Both the position numbers and the translations under genes were made by a program. A DNA stretch of 45,320 bases from Thermoplasmatales archaeon (GTDB lineage: Archaea > Thermoplasmatota > E2 > DHVEG-1): assembly GCA_020350825.1 (NCBI GenBank), contig CP070724.1, positions 913,322 through 958,641 on the forward strand, in the 5' to 3' direction. This document shows, piece after piece, positions 1 to 7,931 of this stretch. Within the stretch, counting starts at the first letter, position 1. Every line of letters starts with the position of its first letter. The notes beneath the pieces are model-generated. The model was not told the DNA's origin, searched no databases, and saw only the letters and a program-made list of their open reading frames with translations.

Positions 1-189
1 AAAAACAGATAATTTTGTTTTGTCCACTGCTAATTTTTCTATATATCCTAAGTCAACTCCAGGCAGATAAAATAGGTTTTTATATACTTCATAAACCCAT
101 TTAGAAAAAAATTTCATATTCCTGCTTTTAAGTCCAACTGAATTATATAATAATACAACTTCGTCTAGAGAATATATTGATTTGTTCAC
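1..189 (-). CDS. N-terminal part of an unrecognised protein, cut by the window edge
   Basis: A GTG at 187-189 opens a frame that stays open for 63 codons to the edge. It starts 4 bases after the FIST gene stop, and the GAGGGGGGT stretch at the end of that gene sits at a suitable distance to act as its ribosome binding site. The visible residues include VVLLYNSVGLKSRN and LFYLPGVDLGYIEKL; I do not recognise a family. The tight spacing suggests it is co-transcribed with the FIST sensor and may be a partner in the same signalling unit. Function cannot be given from this fragment. Confidence 0.6.
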   Translation of the reverse strand, partial: MNKSIYSLDEVVLLYNSVGLKSRNMKFFSKWVYEVYKNLFYLPGVDLGYIEKLAVDKTKLSVF

Positions 190-193
190 TTGT

Positions 194-1531
194 TTATACA
201 CCCCCCTCTAGCAGAGATAAAGTATTGGTTGAGTATGCTCTTGCAACAGGTTTTTTTCCTGGTATATAGATATTCTCAATTATTGGTTGAATCATCAAGT
301 AAGGGATATCTCCTAATTGTTTGTCCAATATCTCCTTTATTTTAACGGTTTTATTCCTAAGAATAAATGAATAAATTGTTGAAGAAGAAATAAATAAGAA
401 AGGAAAAGCTTTGTTATAATCTAAAAAAAGCGAATCAATAACTCGTAATATCTCATTACCATTTGTAGTGCACATGACGACGTTTTTCCCTGCCATTTTG
501 TGTGAAAGTAGAATATTATTTCCGAGGAGAGACCCAACTCCTAAAACATGTTCGTTGTTTTCTTCAAATGTCATAGGGAAATAGTCAGACGTTTTGTAAT
601 AAAAGGGTCCCAAGGTGTAGAATAACTCAGGAGGTATCTCTAATATTTCTTTTAAAAAATAATTACTGGCAGATTTGTTTTCAATTTTTTTAACAATGTA
701 GTCATGATACGTTGCATCTGTAATTTTAAATTTTTTCTCTGTCTTGTGTACAGCAATCTGTGCTTTTAGAAATACGGGTATATCTGTAGAACAAGCAAGA
801 GCAGTTATTGAATTTGAAAGAATGTTGCCTCCTATAAATTGATAATTGGATAACATCCTTCCATCATCTACTGAAGAGCCACCGATCATGTAATATTCCG
901 GAAGTGATAATGCAAGTTGTTCAATGACATCTTGTTCTTTTCCTATCCCTGTTCCAAAGTAATGGGCAATAGGCATACCTATGTATGTTAACATAGCACC
1001 ATAAAATCTTGATTTGACGTTGTTAACCTCTCCCATAAATGGTATTTTTGGTATGATGGGTGCGGAGATCATATTTATCAGAAATTTGTTTTTATATGAA
1101 CTTTTTTCTAATTCTTTTCTAATCATATTAGCACAATTTCTTGCTGCCTTCTTAGGATTTCTTTTTGCACGTATCCCATATCCTACTGTTATATCCATAT
1201 TAGGATAAGAAACCGCTAATGCAGCAGCTCCTCTAGCGTAGCAACCATAATTATTGATAAAACTAGCGATAGTACCACCGATTAGCGGTGTTCCTTCAGG
1301 TAGAACATCCAAGGCTGCATTTAAAAATTCCTGAAAACCACCATGATCCTTATAATGTATTGTAGAAAACAAAAGAAAGAAGCTAGGCGGTGTCTCTAAA
1401 TTTTTCAGAGCTGATTGAACCACTTCTCTACCTGCTTCTTGTGCATCCCACTTACGAGAGAAACCTATAGAAGCGTGTATTTTAGAATTGTTCCTAAGGT
1501 TCAATTTTACATCCCGTCCAACTATTAACAA
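194..1531 (-). CDS. FIST-domain sensory protein (FIST_N plus FIST_C)
   Basis: The 445-residue protein has the FIST layout: an N-terminal half beginning GFSRKWDAQEAGREV, with FFLLFSTIHY and a glycine-rich TPLIGGTIASF, and a C-terminal half with FLKAQIAVHKTEKKFKIT and a conserved-looking VVMCTTNGNEILRVID. FIST domains are predicted small-ligand sensors that occur alone or with signalling modules; no membrane segment or output domain is visible, so a cytosolic sensor acting through a partner is the likely role. The start is a TTG preceded by AAGGA. The roadblock-like gene lies just upstream and the truncated gene follows after 4 bases. The ligand cannot be inferred. Confidence 0.75.
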   Translation of the reverse strand: MLIVGRDVKLNLRNNSKIHASIGFSRKWDAQEAGREVVQSALKNLETPPSFFLLFSTIHYKDHGGFQEFLNAALDVLPEGTPLIGGTIASFINNYGCYARGAAALAVSYPNMDITVGYGIRAKRNPKKAARNCANMIRKELEKSSYKNKFLINMISAPIIPKIPFMGEVNNVKSRFYGAMLTYIGMPIAHYFGTGIGKEQDVIEQLALSLPEYYMIGGSSVDDGRMLSNYQFIGGNILSNSITALACSTDIPVFLKAQIAVHKTEKKFKITDATYHDYIVKKIENKSASNYFLKEILEIPPELFYTLGPFYYKTSDYFPMTFEENNEHVLGVGSLLGNNILLSHKMAGKNVVMCTTNGNEILRVIDSLFLDYNKAFPFLFISSSTIYSFILRNKTVKIKEILDKQLGDIPYLMIQPIIENIYIPGKKPVARAYSTNTLSLLEGGV

Positions 1532-1601
1532 TTTTTCCTTTATTTTATCTCTTTAAATCGAAAGTACATTTTTTCTTCTAAATAGCATATAATATCAAAT
1601 G

Positions 1602-2003
1602 TTAAGCAGTGGCCAAAACTGGTTCTCTATCAGGTTCTTCCATAATCTTCAGTATTTCCCGTCGTGTGTTCTCCATTTCAACTTCAATCAATCCCTTATT
1701 GGCCATTGCAGGAATAATTGCGACCAATGCATTCTCTGTATCAGGGAACACGTAGAATAAGACTTCATAATCCTGCATCCGAAACTCCATCTCTCCAAGA
1801 CCTGCCTGAGAATAGTCACGGATCACACCAAACACATCATCCATAGCGCGTTTAATTATATCCCATATTTGGTTAACCTCAGGTTTAAAACTATCACCAG
1901 TTGGCATCACACTAATCATGTCTCGCCGAGCAACCATACAAGCTAAGATATCATCAAGTTTGAGCAAATCATCTAAAACATTAGCAATAGGGTCATCTCT
2001 CAT
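1602..2003 (-). CDS. Roadblock/LC7-like small regulatory protein
   Basis: About 133 residues that look like a roadblock/LC7 fold: a first strand LACMVARRDMISVMP, a middle helix DIIKRAMDDVFGVIRDY, a strand pair around YEVLFYVFPDTENALVAIIP, and a final charged helix. In archaea such proteins are usually partners of small GTPases or signalling proteins; no GTPase is adjacent, but the FIST sensor is next downstream on the same strand. I chose the ATG at 2001-2003, since GGAG lies 11 bases before it; a GTG three codons earlier is only 2 bases from that GGAG. Fold assignment is by eye and could be wrong. Confidence 0.55.
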   Translation of the reverse strand: MRDDPIANVLDDLLKLDDILACMVARRDMISVMPTGDSFKPEVNQIWDIIKRAMDDVFGVIRDYSQAGLGEMEFRMQDYEVLFYVFPDTENALVAIIPAMANKGLIEVEMENTRREILKIMEEPDREPVLATA

Positions 2004-2134
2004 CCTATCCACATCTCCTAGTTTTAAAAACTAATAAGGTAAGTAATTAATAAACTTTTCATTGGATAACTGTATCTTAATAAAACAAACAATACATCTG
2101 TAACATCTAGCAATTTCACATTAAAACGGAATTA

Positions 2135-2515
2135 TTATTTCAATATTTGTTTATACAATTTTACATCAAGTAAGCTATCAATTTCTGACTTATCTTTTAT
2201 TTCTAATTTTACAAGCCACCCATCATCATATGGGCTTTCATTGACAACTTCTGGAGAATCATCAAGTTTTTTATTTACATCAACAACCTTTCCGCTAATT
2301 GGTGAATATATCTCTGAAACAGATTTCACTGACTCTATAACACAGAGTTCTTCCCCCTTTTTTAATTCTTTACCAATCTCTGGTAATTCTACAAATACAA
2401 TATCTGTTAGTTCAGCTTGAGCATGATCAGTAATCCCTATGATGGCGATATTGTTTTGTATTTTTAGCCATTCATGTGCTTCAGTATATCTTAAATCTTC
2501 TCTCAATTCTACCAT
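2135..2515 (-). CDS. gcvH: Glycine cleavage system H protein
   Basis: Lipoyl carrier of the glycine cleavage system, shuttling the aminomethyl group between the P, T and L proteins in the cytosol. The family pattern is clear: YTEAHEWL near the N-terminus, IIGITDHAQAELTDIVFVELP, then the lipoylated lysine in CVIESVKSVSEIYSPISG, and the end segment SPYDDGWLVKLEI. Length (126 residues) is normal. The ATG at 2513-2515 has AAGG 10 bases upstream; a TTG three codons earlier is too close to it. It follows gcvT by about 45 bases, so the two form an operon. No gcvP or lipoate gene is in the window. Confidence 0.95.
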   Translation of the reverse strand: MVELREDLRYTEAHEWLKIQNNIAIIGITDHAQAELTDIVFVELPEIGKELKKGEELCVIESVKSVSEIYSPISGKVVDVNKKLDDSPEVVNESPYDDGWLVKLEIKDKSEIDSLLDVKLYKQILK

Positions 2516-2558
2516 ATTAATCAAACCTTGTTATTTTCGACTGTATTTTAAACATTTT

Positions 2559-3665
2559 CTAATATTGCTGTGCCCAATCTTTCTTAACAAACGGTGCTTT
2601 CACCACCTTCGCTTTTACTGATTTATTTCTCACAACAATCTCAAGTATATTACCTACCTCTCTAAACTCAGGGTTAACATACCCCATTGCTATCCCTTTG
2701 TTTAAACATGGAGACAATGTTCCACTTGAGACAACACCTACCTTTTCCTCGTCATTCCGTATTTCACAACCATGTCGTGGTACTCCTTTATCAGTACATT
2801 CCAAGCATGTTAACCGTTCATAATCTCCCTGCTCTTTTTGCTTTAAAAGGACATCCTTTCCTATGAAATCATGATCCCAGTTTATAGTCCAGGACAAGAG
2901 CGCTTCAAGGGGTGTTCTTCCCCCTTCAAATTCATTACCTGCGAGAATGAAACATTTCTCAAGTCGTAAAGTATCACGTGCACCGAGACCGATTGGTTTT
3001 ATAAGAAATTCTTTTCCAGCGTCAAGAATTTTATAAAACAAGTCTTCTGCTTCTTTAGGCGGAGTTACTTGCAACTCAAATCCTAATTCTCCAGTATATC
3101 CTGTATGTGAAATAATGCAGTGTACACCACCGATATCAATATACTGGCAGCCAAAAAATTTCACAGTATTGAGATCTATATCTGTAAGTTTCTGCAAGGT
3201 ATCTCTTGATTTCGGACCTTGTATAGCAAGAATCACAAAATCTCGAGAAACGTCTTCTGCTTTTGCATCGAGATTATGTTCATTTGCTTTATTATTAAGC
3301 CATTTAGTAACAGGTGTTGCCATCCCTGCATTTGGAATTATCATATATTTCTCCACCAGGTGCATAAAAATCGTATCGTCGATAACCGTACCATCTTCTC
3401 GCAATATAGCAGTATACTGGCTTAAACCATCTCCAATTCTTGACGCATCTTCTACAGTAGTTATGCTAATCAGTTTTTCCGCATCTTTCCCTGTAATCCA
3501 TACATTACTCATATGAGAGACATCAAAAAGGCCAACAGATCTTCTCACCGTGAGATGTTCGTCTTTTATTGATGAATACTGTATCGGCATTTCAAAACCA
3601 GCAAACTTAGTAAATTTCGCTCCAAGATTTTTCTGAATATTAAATAAAGGTGATCTCAACACCAT
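2559..3665 (-). CDS. gcvT: Aminomethyltransferase (glycine cleavage T protein)
   Basis: Tetrahydrofolate-dependent aminomethyltransferase that releases ammonia from the aminomethyl-lipoyl H protein. From the chosen ATG the protein is 368 residues, the usual GcvT length, starting with LFNIQKNLGAKFTKFAGFEM and carrying VGLFDVSHMSNVWITG, the folate-region GYTGELGFEL, the GLGARDTLRLE signature and the C-terminal GYV segment. The frame stays open 55 more codons upstream, but that extension runs through the promoter and into the start of the divergent fibrillarin gene and has no family similarity, so I rejected it. It heads an operon with gcvH and suggests glycine catabolism or one-carbon supply. 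Confidence 0.95.
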   Translation of the reverse strand: MVLRSPLFNIQKNLGAKFTKFAGFEMPIQYSSIKDEHLTVRRSVGLFDVSHMSNVWITGKDAEKLISITTVEDASRIGDGLSQYTAILREDGTVIDDTIFMHLVEKYMIIPNAGMATPVTKWLNNKANEHNLDAKAEDVSRDFVILAIQGPKSRDTLQKLTDIDLNTVKFFGCQYIDIGGVHCIISHTGYTGELGFELQVTPPKEAEDLFYKILDAGKEFLIKPIGLGARDTLRLEKCFILAGNEFEGGRTPLEALLSWTINWDHDFIGKDVLLKQKEQGDYERLTCLECTDKGVPRHGCEIRNDEEKVGVVSSGTLSPCLNKGIAMGYVNPEFREVGNILEIVVRNKSVKAKVVKAPFVKKDWAQQY

Positions 3666-3747
3666 ATCTATCGACCACGTGTATATTTTTACTATAGTAA
3701 AACATTTCGACAAATTATTTATCGAATACACTTTATAACATACATCA
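3666..3747. promoter_or_regulatory. Divergent promoter region between gcvT and fibrillarin
   Basis: This 82-base AT-rich gap separates two genes transcribed away from each other, so it must hold both promoters. TATA-like runs are visible (TTTACTATAG read on the minus strand, and ACTTTATAAC near 3730 on the plus strand). Neither gene has a strong ribosome binding site, which fits short-leader or leaderless mRNAs. Exact start sites cannot be placed. Confidence 0.5.
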
Positions 3748-4407
3748 ATGAAAACTATCAAAATAGAGGGTGTTTTCAAAGAAAAAAAAAGAATCTTCAC
3801 AGAAAATCTTGATTCATGCAGAGGTATCAAAGTATATAATGAAAAATTAATAACTTATAAAAAGAGAGAATATCGATCGTGGAATCCATACAGAAGCAAA
3901 CTTGCGGCGGCAATTCTCAAAGGTTTTATAGTGAATATAAAACCGGATGACTATATCTTATACCTCGGTGCGGCAACAGGCACAACCGTAAGTCATATTT
4001 CAGATATAATAAAAAAAGGCATTGTATATGCAGTTGAAAATTCACCAGTTGCTGTTCATGATTTTATAGAAGTAAGTAGAAAAAGAACGAATATAATCCC
4101 TATTTTAGGAGATGCAAATCATCCAGATCAGTACAGCCATCTTGTTCCCTCGGTTGATCTCATTTATCAGGATATATCTCAGAGGAATCAACCAGAGATT
4201 TTTATAGCAAATGTGAGCAGATATTTAAAGAAGAAAGGTAACGGTATTTTGATGCTGAAAGCACGGAGTATTGATGTTTCTTTACAGCCAAAACAAGCGT
4301 ACAATCTTGTATGTTCAAAACTTGAGGATTATGGGTTAAGAGTTATTAAAACAATAGATTTGGCACCATATGAAAAGGATCATGCAGCAATTTTCGTATC
4401 TATCTAA
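3748..4407 (+). CDS. flpA: Fibrillarin-like rRNA/tRNA 2'-O-methyltransferase
   Basis: SAM-dependent methyltransferase of the archaeal C/D-box sRNP, which 2'-O-methylates rRNA and tRNA at guide-RNA targets with Nop5 and L7Ae. The 219 residues show the family features: REYRSWNPYRSKLAAAI before the SAM site YLGAATGTTVSHISD, the acidic loop YAVENSP, then GDANHP and VDLIYQDISQ, and an end ILMLKARSID...DLAPYEKDHA. The N-terminal fibrillarin beta region is present. The Nop5 gene, often adjacent in archaea, is not seen here. The ATG lacks a ribosome binding site, suggesting a leaderless transcript. Confidence 0.95.
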   Translation: MKTIKIEGVFKEKKRIFTENLDSCRGIKVYNEKLITYKKREYRSWNPYRSKLAAAILKGFIVNIKPDDYILYLGAATGTTVSHISDIIKKGIVYAVENSPVAVHDFIEVSRKRTNIIPILGDANHPDQYSHLVPSVDLIYQDISQRNQPEIFIANVSRYLKKKGNGILMLKARSIDVSLQPKQAYNLVCSKLEDYGLRVIKTIDLAPYEKDHAAIFVSI

Positions 4408-4456
4408 TTTTATCGAAATAGTCTTTATTAGCATACGACATTAGGATGCCAGAATC

Positions 4457-5152
4457 ATGAACAGAAAGCTGGAATCAAAACTATTGATTCGACTAGCCAA
4501 ATTCTTTGCACCAATACTATTAGGATTTGGAGTATTTGCACTATGGGGGCTATTAAGTGACGAATTAGCGAAAATCTGGCCACTTCTCATTGCATATTTT
4601 TTCCCCCCATTTGGTAAAGAGACTGTTATTCCATTGGGTTTAGGTATTTTAGAAAAAGGATTAACCGTCCCTCTTATAAATCTACAAGTAGCTCCAGTTT
4701 CAATAAATCCCATATCAATGGCTTTATCAGTTGCCTTTATTGATATCGTTGTGGCAATCTTTCTTGTCTGGAATTATGATCTTGCAAAAAAAATTCCCTT
4801 TGTTGGAAAATTTATAACCAAAGTTGAAGAAAAAGGAAAAAATGTTGAACAGAAGTACGGATGGATTAAACCACTTAGGTTTATCGGAATTGTTCTTTTT
4901 GTTATGGTCCCATTTCAAGGGTCTGGAGGTCTTGTCGGATCGATTGTTGGACGTTTAATTGGGATGAAACCCTGGAATATATTTTTTGCAATATCAATAG
5001 GAGCAATTATCGGCTGTCTCCTTATCGCTACGTTTGCACAGGTATTCCTTATTTTTGCTGAAATAAATACCCTGCTCACACTCATTCTCGTTGGCATCAT
5101 TATTATAGTGATAATATTGTATTTTGTTATCAAAAAACGAAAGAAACGATAA
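4457..5152 (+). CDS. Multi-pass membrane protein, similar to the small multi-drug export family
   Basis: 231 residues with about six hydrophobic segments and a basic C-terminus ending KKRKKR. The most characteristic part, FFPPFGKETVIPLGLGILEKG, resembles the re-entrant E-x2-IPLG motif of the putative small multi-drug export family (COG2426-like), and a second half has PFQGSGGLVGSIVGRLIGM. The name of that family is historical and transport has not been shown for this type, so only an integral membrane transporter-like role is claimed. It follows flpA by about 50 bases in the same direction and converges with the prenyl synthase gene. Confidence 0.5.
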   Translation: MNRKLESKLLIRLAKFFAPILLGFGVFALWGLLSDELAKIWPLLIAYFFPPFGKETVIPLGLGILEKGLTVPLINLQVAPVSINPISMALSVAFIDIVVAIFLVWNYDLAKKIPFVGKFITKVEEKGKNVEQKYGWIKPLRFIGIVLFVMVPFQGSGGLVGSIVGRLIGMKPWNIFFAISIGAIIGCLLIATFAQVFLIFAEINTLLTLILVGIIIIVIILYFVIKKRKKR

Positions 5153-5157
5153 AAGGT

Positions 5158-6120
5158 CTAAATTGTCAGGTTTATTTCTTTTAACATTTTATTAATAATA
5201 TAAGTTGGTGCCTGTTGGAGGAACGATTTATAGCGATTGGTTGGAACAATTCCTTCTGTGCTGAGCCGTTGTGCATTCATAACATGTTTTTTAATTTCAT
5301 CAATGTAGAGTTTTTTTATTTCAGGGGAACTTTTCTCTATTTTTTTCTTGAGCGTTCTCGCTTTTGTACTGCCGTTTTTAATGGATTTTCTCTCTAGTCT
5401 CGAGAGCAAGGGAAGTACCACACTGTCGATCATTTCCCCTTTTTCGAGATCTACCAGATCATCAGCAAGTTGATAGGCAAACCCGACCTCTCTCCCATAG
5501 TTTGCAAGGACATTTGAAAGGTCTTCAGAGACATTCGCCCAGATTGCAGCGGCCTTACAAGCTGAAGAAAACAAGGTTGCAGTTTTCAGATCAATAATTT
5601 TGCTATAAATTTGGAAAAATTTTGAATCTGGAGATAACTTTGCATCGTTAAGATCTTTACTGTTGAAATTTATTTCTTTCAGTTGCCCATCAAGTGTTCC
5701 GCGCCAAGAATCTGCGTATAATTTCGCAATCTTTTCTCCATGGGCCACGGCAAGATCAAATCCTATTACAAGCATTTTATGTCCGATTAAAATTGCATTA
5801 TCTATACCTGTTTTGATATAAAAAGCAGGTTCGCCTCTACGGTTCAAATCACCATCGATAATATCATCATGGACAAGAGATGCACCATGAGCAAGTTCTA
5901 CACCAACACATCCCTCTAAAAACTTTTGATATCTCCCTAGAGGCTCATCTCCTCCAGTACAAACTTTAAAAGCAATAGACCCTAACAGTGGTCTTAACCG
6001 TTTTCCGCCTTTTAAAATTGTTAGTATTTTCTCGTCTGTGATCATCTCGTTAATCTTTTTTTCTATATCCTTGAAGGTGTTTTGTAGAAACGGTTCTAGT
6101 GAATTTGTTCGTTCTAACAT
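5158..6120 (-). CDS. Polyprenyl diphosphate synthase (geranylgeranyl/farnesyl type)
   Basis: Trans-prenyltransferase making the isoprenoid chains for archaeal ether lipids. Both aspartate-rich motifs are present: the first as LVHDDIIDGDLNRRGEP and the second as YQLADDLVDLEKGE; the substrate-binding GGKRLRPLLG is near residue 40. Length (320 residues) is typical. The residues before the first Asp motif that set product length (HGAS) suggest a C15-C20 product, but this is not proven. GGGAG lies 6 bases before the ATG. Convergent with the membrane protein at 4457, only 5 bases apart. Confidence 0.9.
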   Translation of the reverse strand: MLERTNSLEPFLQNTFKDIEKKINEMITDEKILTILKGGKRLRPLLGSIAFKVCTGGDEPLGRYQKFLEGCVGVELAHGASLVHDDIIDGDLNRRGEPAFYIKTGIDNAILIGHKMLVIGFDLAVAHGEKIAKLYADSWRGTLDGQLKEINFNSKDLNDAKLSPDSKFFQIYSKIIDLKTATLFSSACKAAAIWANVSEDLSNVLANYGREVGFAYQLADDLVDLEKGEMIDSVVLPLLSRLERKSIKNGSTKARTLKKKIEKSSPEIKKLYIDEIKKHVMNAQRLSTEGIVPTNRYKSFLQQAPTYIINKMLKEINLTI

Positions 6121-6227
6121 TATATCTCCCTTACAAGTTCAGTTATTCGAGATGGCATTGGTATCAATTACTATATAATATAGTCTTCTATTGCTTATCT
6201 GTTGTTTATCTGAACTTATTAAATACA

Positions 6228-6839
6228 TTATGTATGGATATTTTTTAATGATTTCGCTATTATATAAATCTCTGAGCTACTTTTCCGTGATGCATCAGGA
6301 GTAAATATTCTTACTGAAGAAAAACGTTGTTTTACCTTTTCAATAAATTTTTTAGTGTCCACCCCTTCGAAATTTTTACAGACAAACGTTCCGTTAGGGT
6401 GTAGTAATTGTTCTGCAATTTCTAATGCTCTCTCGCACAGCCAGAGACTTCGAGCCTGGTCAACAGAGTAATTCCCAGAAATATCTGGTGACATATCTGA
6501 TAGAACAACATCTGCTTTGGTATCGTTCAATATTTGTTTGATTTCCTCTATTGTTTCATTCTCTGTAATGTCCCCTTGGATGAATTGCACATTATCAAGA
6601 GGTTTAATTGATAGAATGTCTGCACCGATGACAATGCCTTTTTCACCAACAAATTCTTTTGCTACCTGACTCCATCCACCTGGAGCTGCACCGAGATCAA
6701 TAACAATATCTTCCTTTGAAAAAACACCAAATCTCTTTTGAATTTGTTTTAGTTTAAATGCAGAACGAGCTCTATATCCTTGCCGCTTTGCTTCTTTGTA
6801 GAAATGCTCTCTCTTTTTTTCGCTGTACCAACGAGTCAT
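6228..6839 (-). CDS. rlmE: 23S rRNA 2'-O-uridine methyltransferase, FtsJ/RlmE family
   Basis: 203-residue SAM methyltransferase. It shows RSAFKLKQI near the N-terminus, the SAM loop VIDLGAAPGGWSQVA, and LSDMSPDISGNYSVD, FVCKNFEG and SSEIYIIA, giving the K-D-K-E catalytic tetrad of 2'-O-methyltransferases. Its start lies 6 bases after the tfb stop with no clear ribosome binding site, so it is probably translated from the same transcript as tfb. The TRM-type extensions found in some archaeal and eukaryotic relatives are missing; the target is most likely helix 92 of 23S rRNA, by family. Confidence 0.9.
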   Translation of the reverse strand: MTRWYSEKKREHFYKEAKRQGYRARSAFKLKQIQKRFGVFSKEDIVIDLGAAPGGWSQVAKEFVGEKGIVIGADILSIKPLDNVQFIQGDITENETIEEIKQILNDTKADVVLSDMSPDISGNYSVDQARSLWLCERALEIAEQLLHPNGTFVCKNFEGVDTKKFIEKVKQRFSSVRIFTPDASRKSSSEIYIIAKSLKNIHT

Positions 6840-6844
6840 TGTAT

Positions 6845-7801
6845 TTAGAGAATGATATCAATGTCTAATCGCTCAGCAAGTTCTTTGTACCTGTTTCGAA
6901 TAGTTACCTCTGTTACACCTGCCACATCTGCCACTTCTCTTTGCGTACGTCGTTCTCCACATAGTATGGATGAAATATAAATAGAAGCTGCTGCAACACC
7001 CGTTGGCCCACGGCCGCTTGTAAGTTCCTTATCAGCTGCATCTTTCAAAATTTCAATTGATTTTGCCTGCACATCTCCACTCAGTTTTAATTCACTGCAA
7101 AATCTTGAAATATAGTCCTGTGGTGATGTGGGCATAAGTTTCAATCCTAACTCTCTTGCGATAAATCTGTATGTCCTACCGATTTCTTTTCTTGAGACTC
7201 GTGACGATGCTGCAATTTCATCAAGTGTCCTTGGAACATTGCATTGTCTGCAGGCTGCATATAAAGCAGAGGCCGAAACTCCTTCTATACTCCTTCCCCT
7301 GATGAGATTCTTCAGAACAGCCTTTCGGTAAATCATAGCTGCTGTTTCTCTTACTGTTCTGGGGAGTCCCATTCCAGAAGCCATTCTGTCAAGTTCTGAT
7401 AACGCAAAGGCTAGGTTTCTTTCTGTAGCATCACTAATTCTAATTCTTCTCTGCCATTTCCTGAGACGATATAACTGAGCCCTATTTCTGGTTGGAATAG
7501 ATTTTCCATAAGAGTCTCTATTTTTCCAACCAATCATTGTACTAAGCCCCTTATCGTGAATAGTGTAAGTCATTGGAGCTCCTACTCGAGCTCTCTTTTC
7601 CCGCTGGTCACTGTCAAATGCTCTCCATTCAGGACCGTGATCAATAAAAGCCTCATCAATGACAAGTCCGCAATCTTCACAAACTAATTCTGCCCTAGAA
7701 TAATCCCTACTAAGATGTGTACTACCACATTCAGGACATTCAATGATTTCTTCTATATTCTGCCGTTTATCTTTCTTTTTTTTTGATTGAACAGGAATCA
7801 T
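6845..7801 (-). CDS. tfb: Transcription initiation factor B
   Basis: Archaeal TFIIB homologue, which binds TBP-TATA and the BRE element and recruits RNA polymerase. The N-terminal zinc ribbon has CPECGSTHL and VCEDCGLVI, followed by the B-reader region [19 protein letters not shown]. Two cyclin-like repeats follow, the first around [19 protein letters not shown] and the second around [17 protein letters not shown], with [16 protein letters not shown] and the recognition helix [20 protein letters not shown]. Length 318 is normal. GGGGG lies ahead of the ATG, and a good TATA box lies about 60-75 bases upstream. Confidence 0.97.
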   Translation of the reverse strand: MIPVQSKKKKDKRQNIEEIIECPECGSTHLSRDYSRAELVCEDCGLVIDEAFIDHGPEWRAFDSDQREKRARVGAPMTYTIHDKGLSTMIGWKNRDSYGKSIPTRNRAQLYRLRKWQRRIRISDATERNLAFALSELDRMASGMGLPRTVRETAAMIYRKAVLKNLIRGRSIEGVSASALYAACRQCNVPRTLDEIAASSRVSRKEIGRTYRFIARELGLKLMPTSPQDYISRFCSELKLSGDVQAKSIEILKDAADKELTSGRGPTGVAAASIYISSILCGERRTQREVADVAGVTEVTIRNRYKELAERLDIDIIL

Positions 7802-7862
7802 TTATTAATTCCCCCTTAAATCTTTTATACTTTGCGATATGCTTTTAAAGCCAATGAAGTAA

Positions 7863-7875
7863 CTTATATATAAAC
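7863..7875 (-). promoter_or_regulatory. TATA box of the tfb-rlmE operon
   Basis: Read on the minus strand this is GTTTATATATAAG, a near-consensus archaeal TATA box. Transcription should begin about 25 bases downstream, near 7838, leaving a leader of roughly 35 bases that contains the GGGGG ribosome binding site. Confidence 0.6.
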
Positions 7876-7903
7876 ATTTCTACCATTATCTCTTTTATAT
7901 TTG

Positions 7904-7927
7904 GGGTTTGTCTAATTAAACAGACCC
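7904..7927. repeat. 24-base inverted repeat after the M18 peptidase gene
   Basis: Reads GGGTTTGTCTAA then TTAAACAGACCC. The two 12-base arms pair completely if four G-T (wobble) pairs are allowed, so the RNA of either strand can fold. It begins 5 bases past the M18 stop codon, so a transcript 3' end is the simplest role. It also lies 30-50 bases upstream of the tfb TATA box, so a regulator site is possible. No T-run follows it. Confidence 0.45.
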
Positions 7928-7931
7928 TATT

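Noticed and set aside
3666..3830. 55-codon upstream extension of gcvT
   Set aside because: It crosses the divergent promoter and the start of fibrillarin, has no GcvT similarity, and the ATG at 3665 gives the normal family length.
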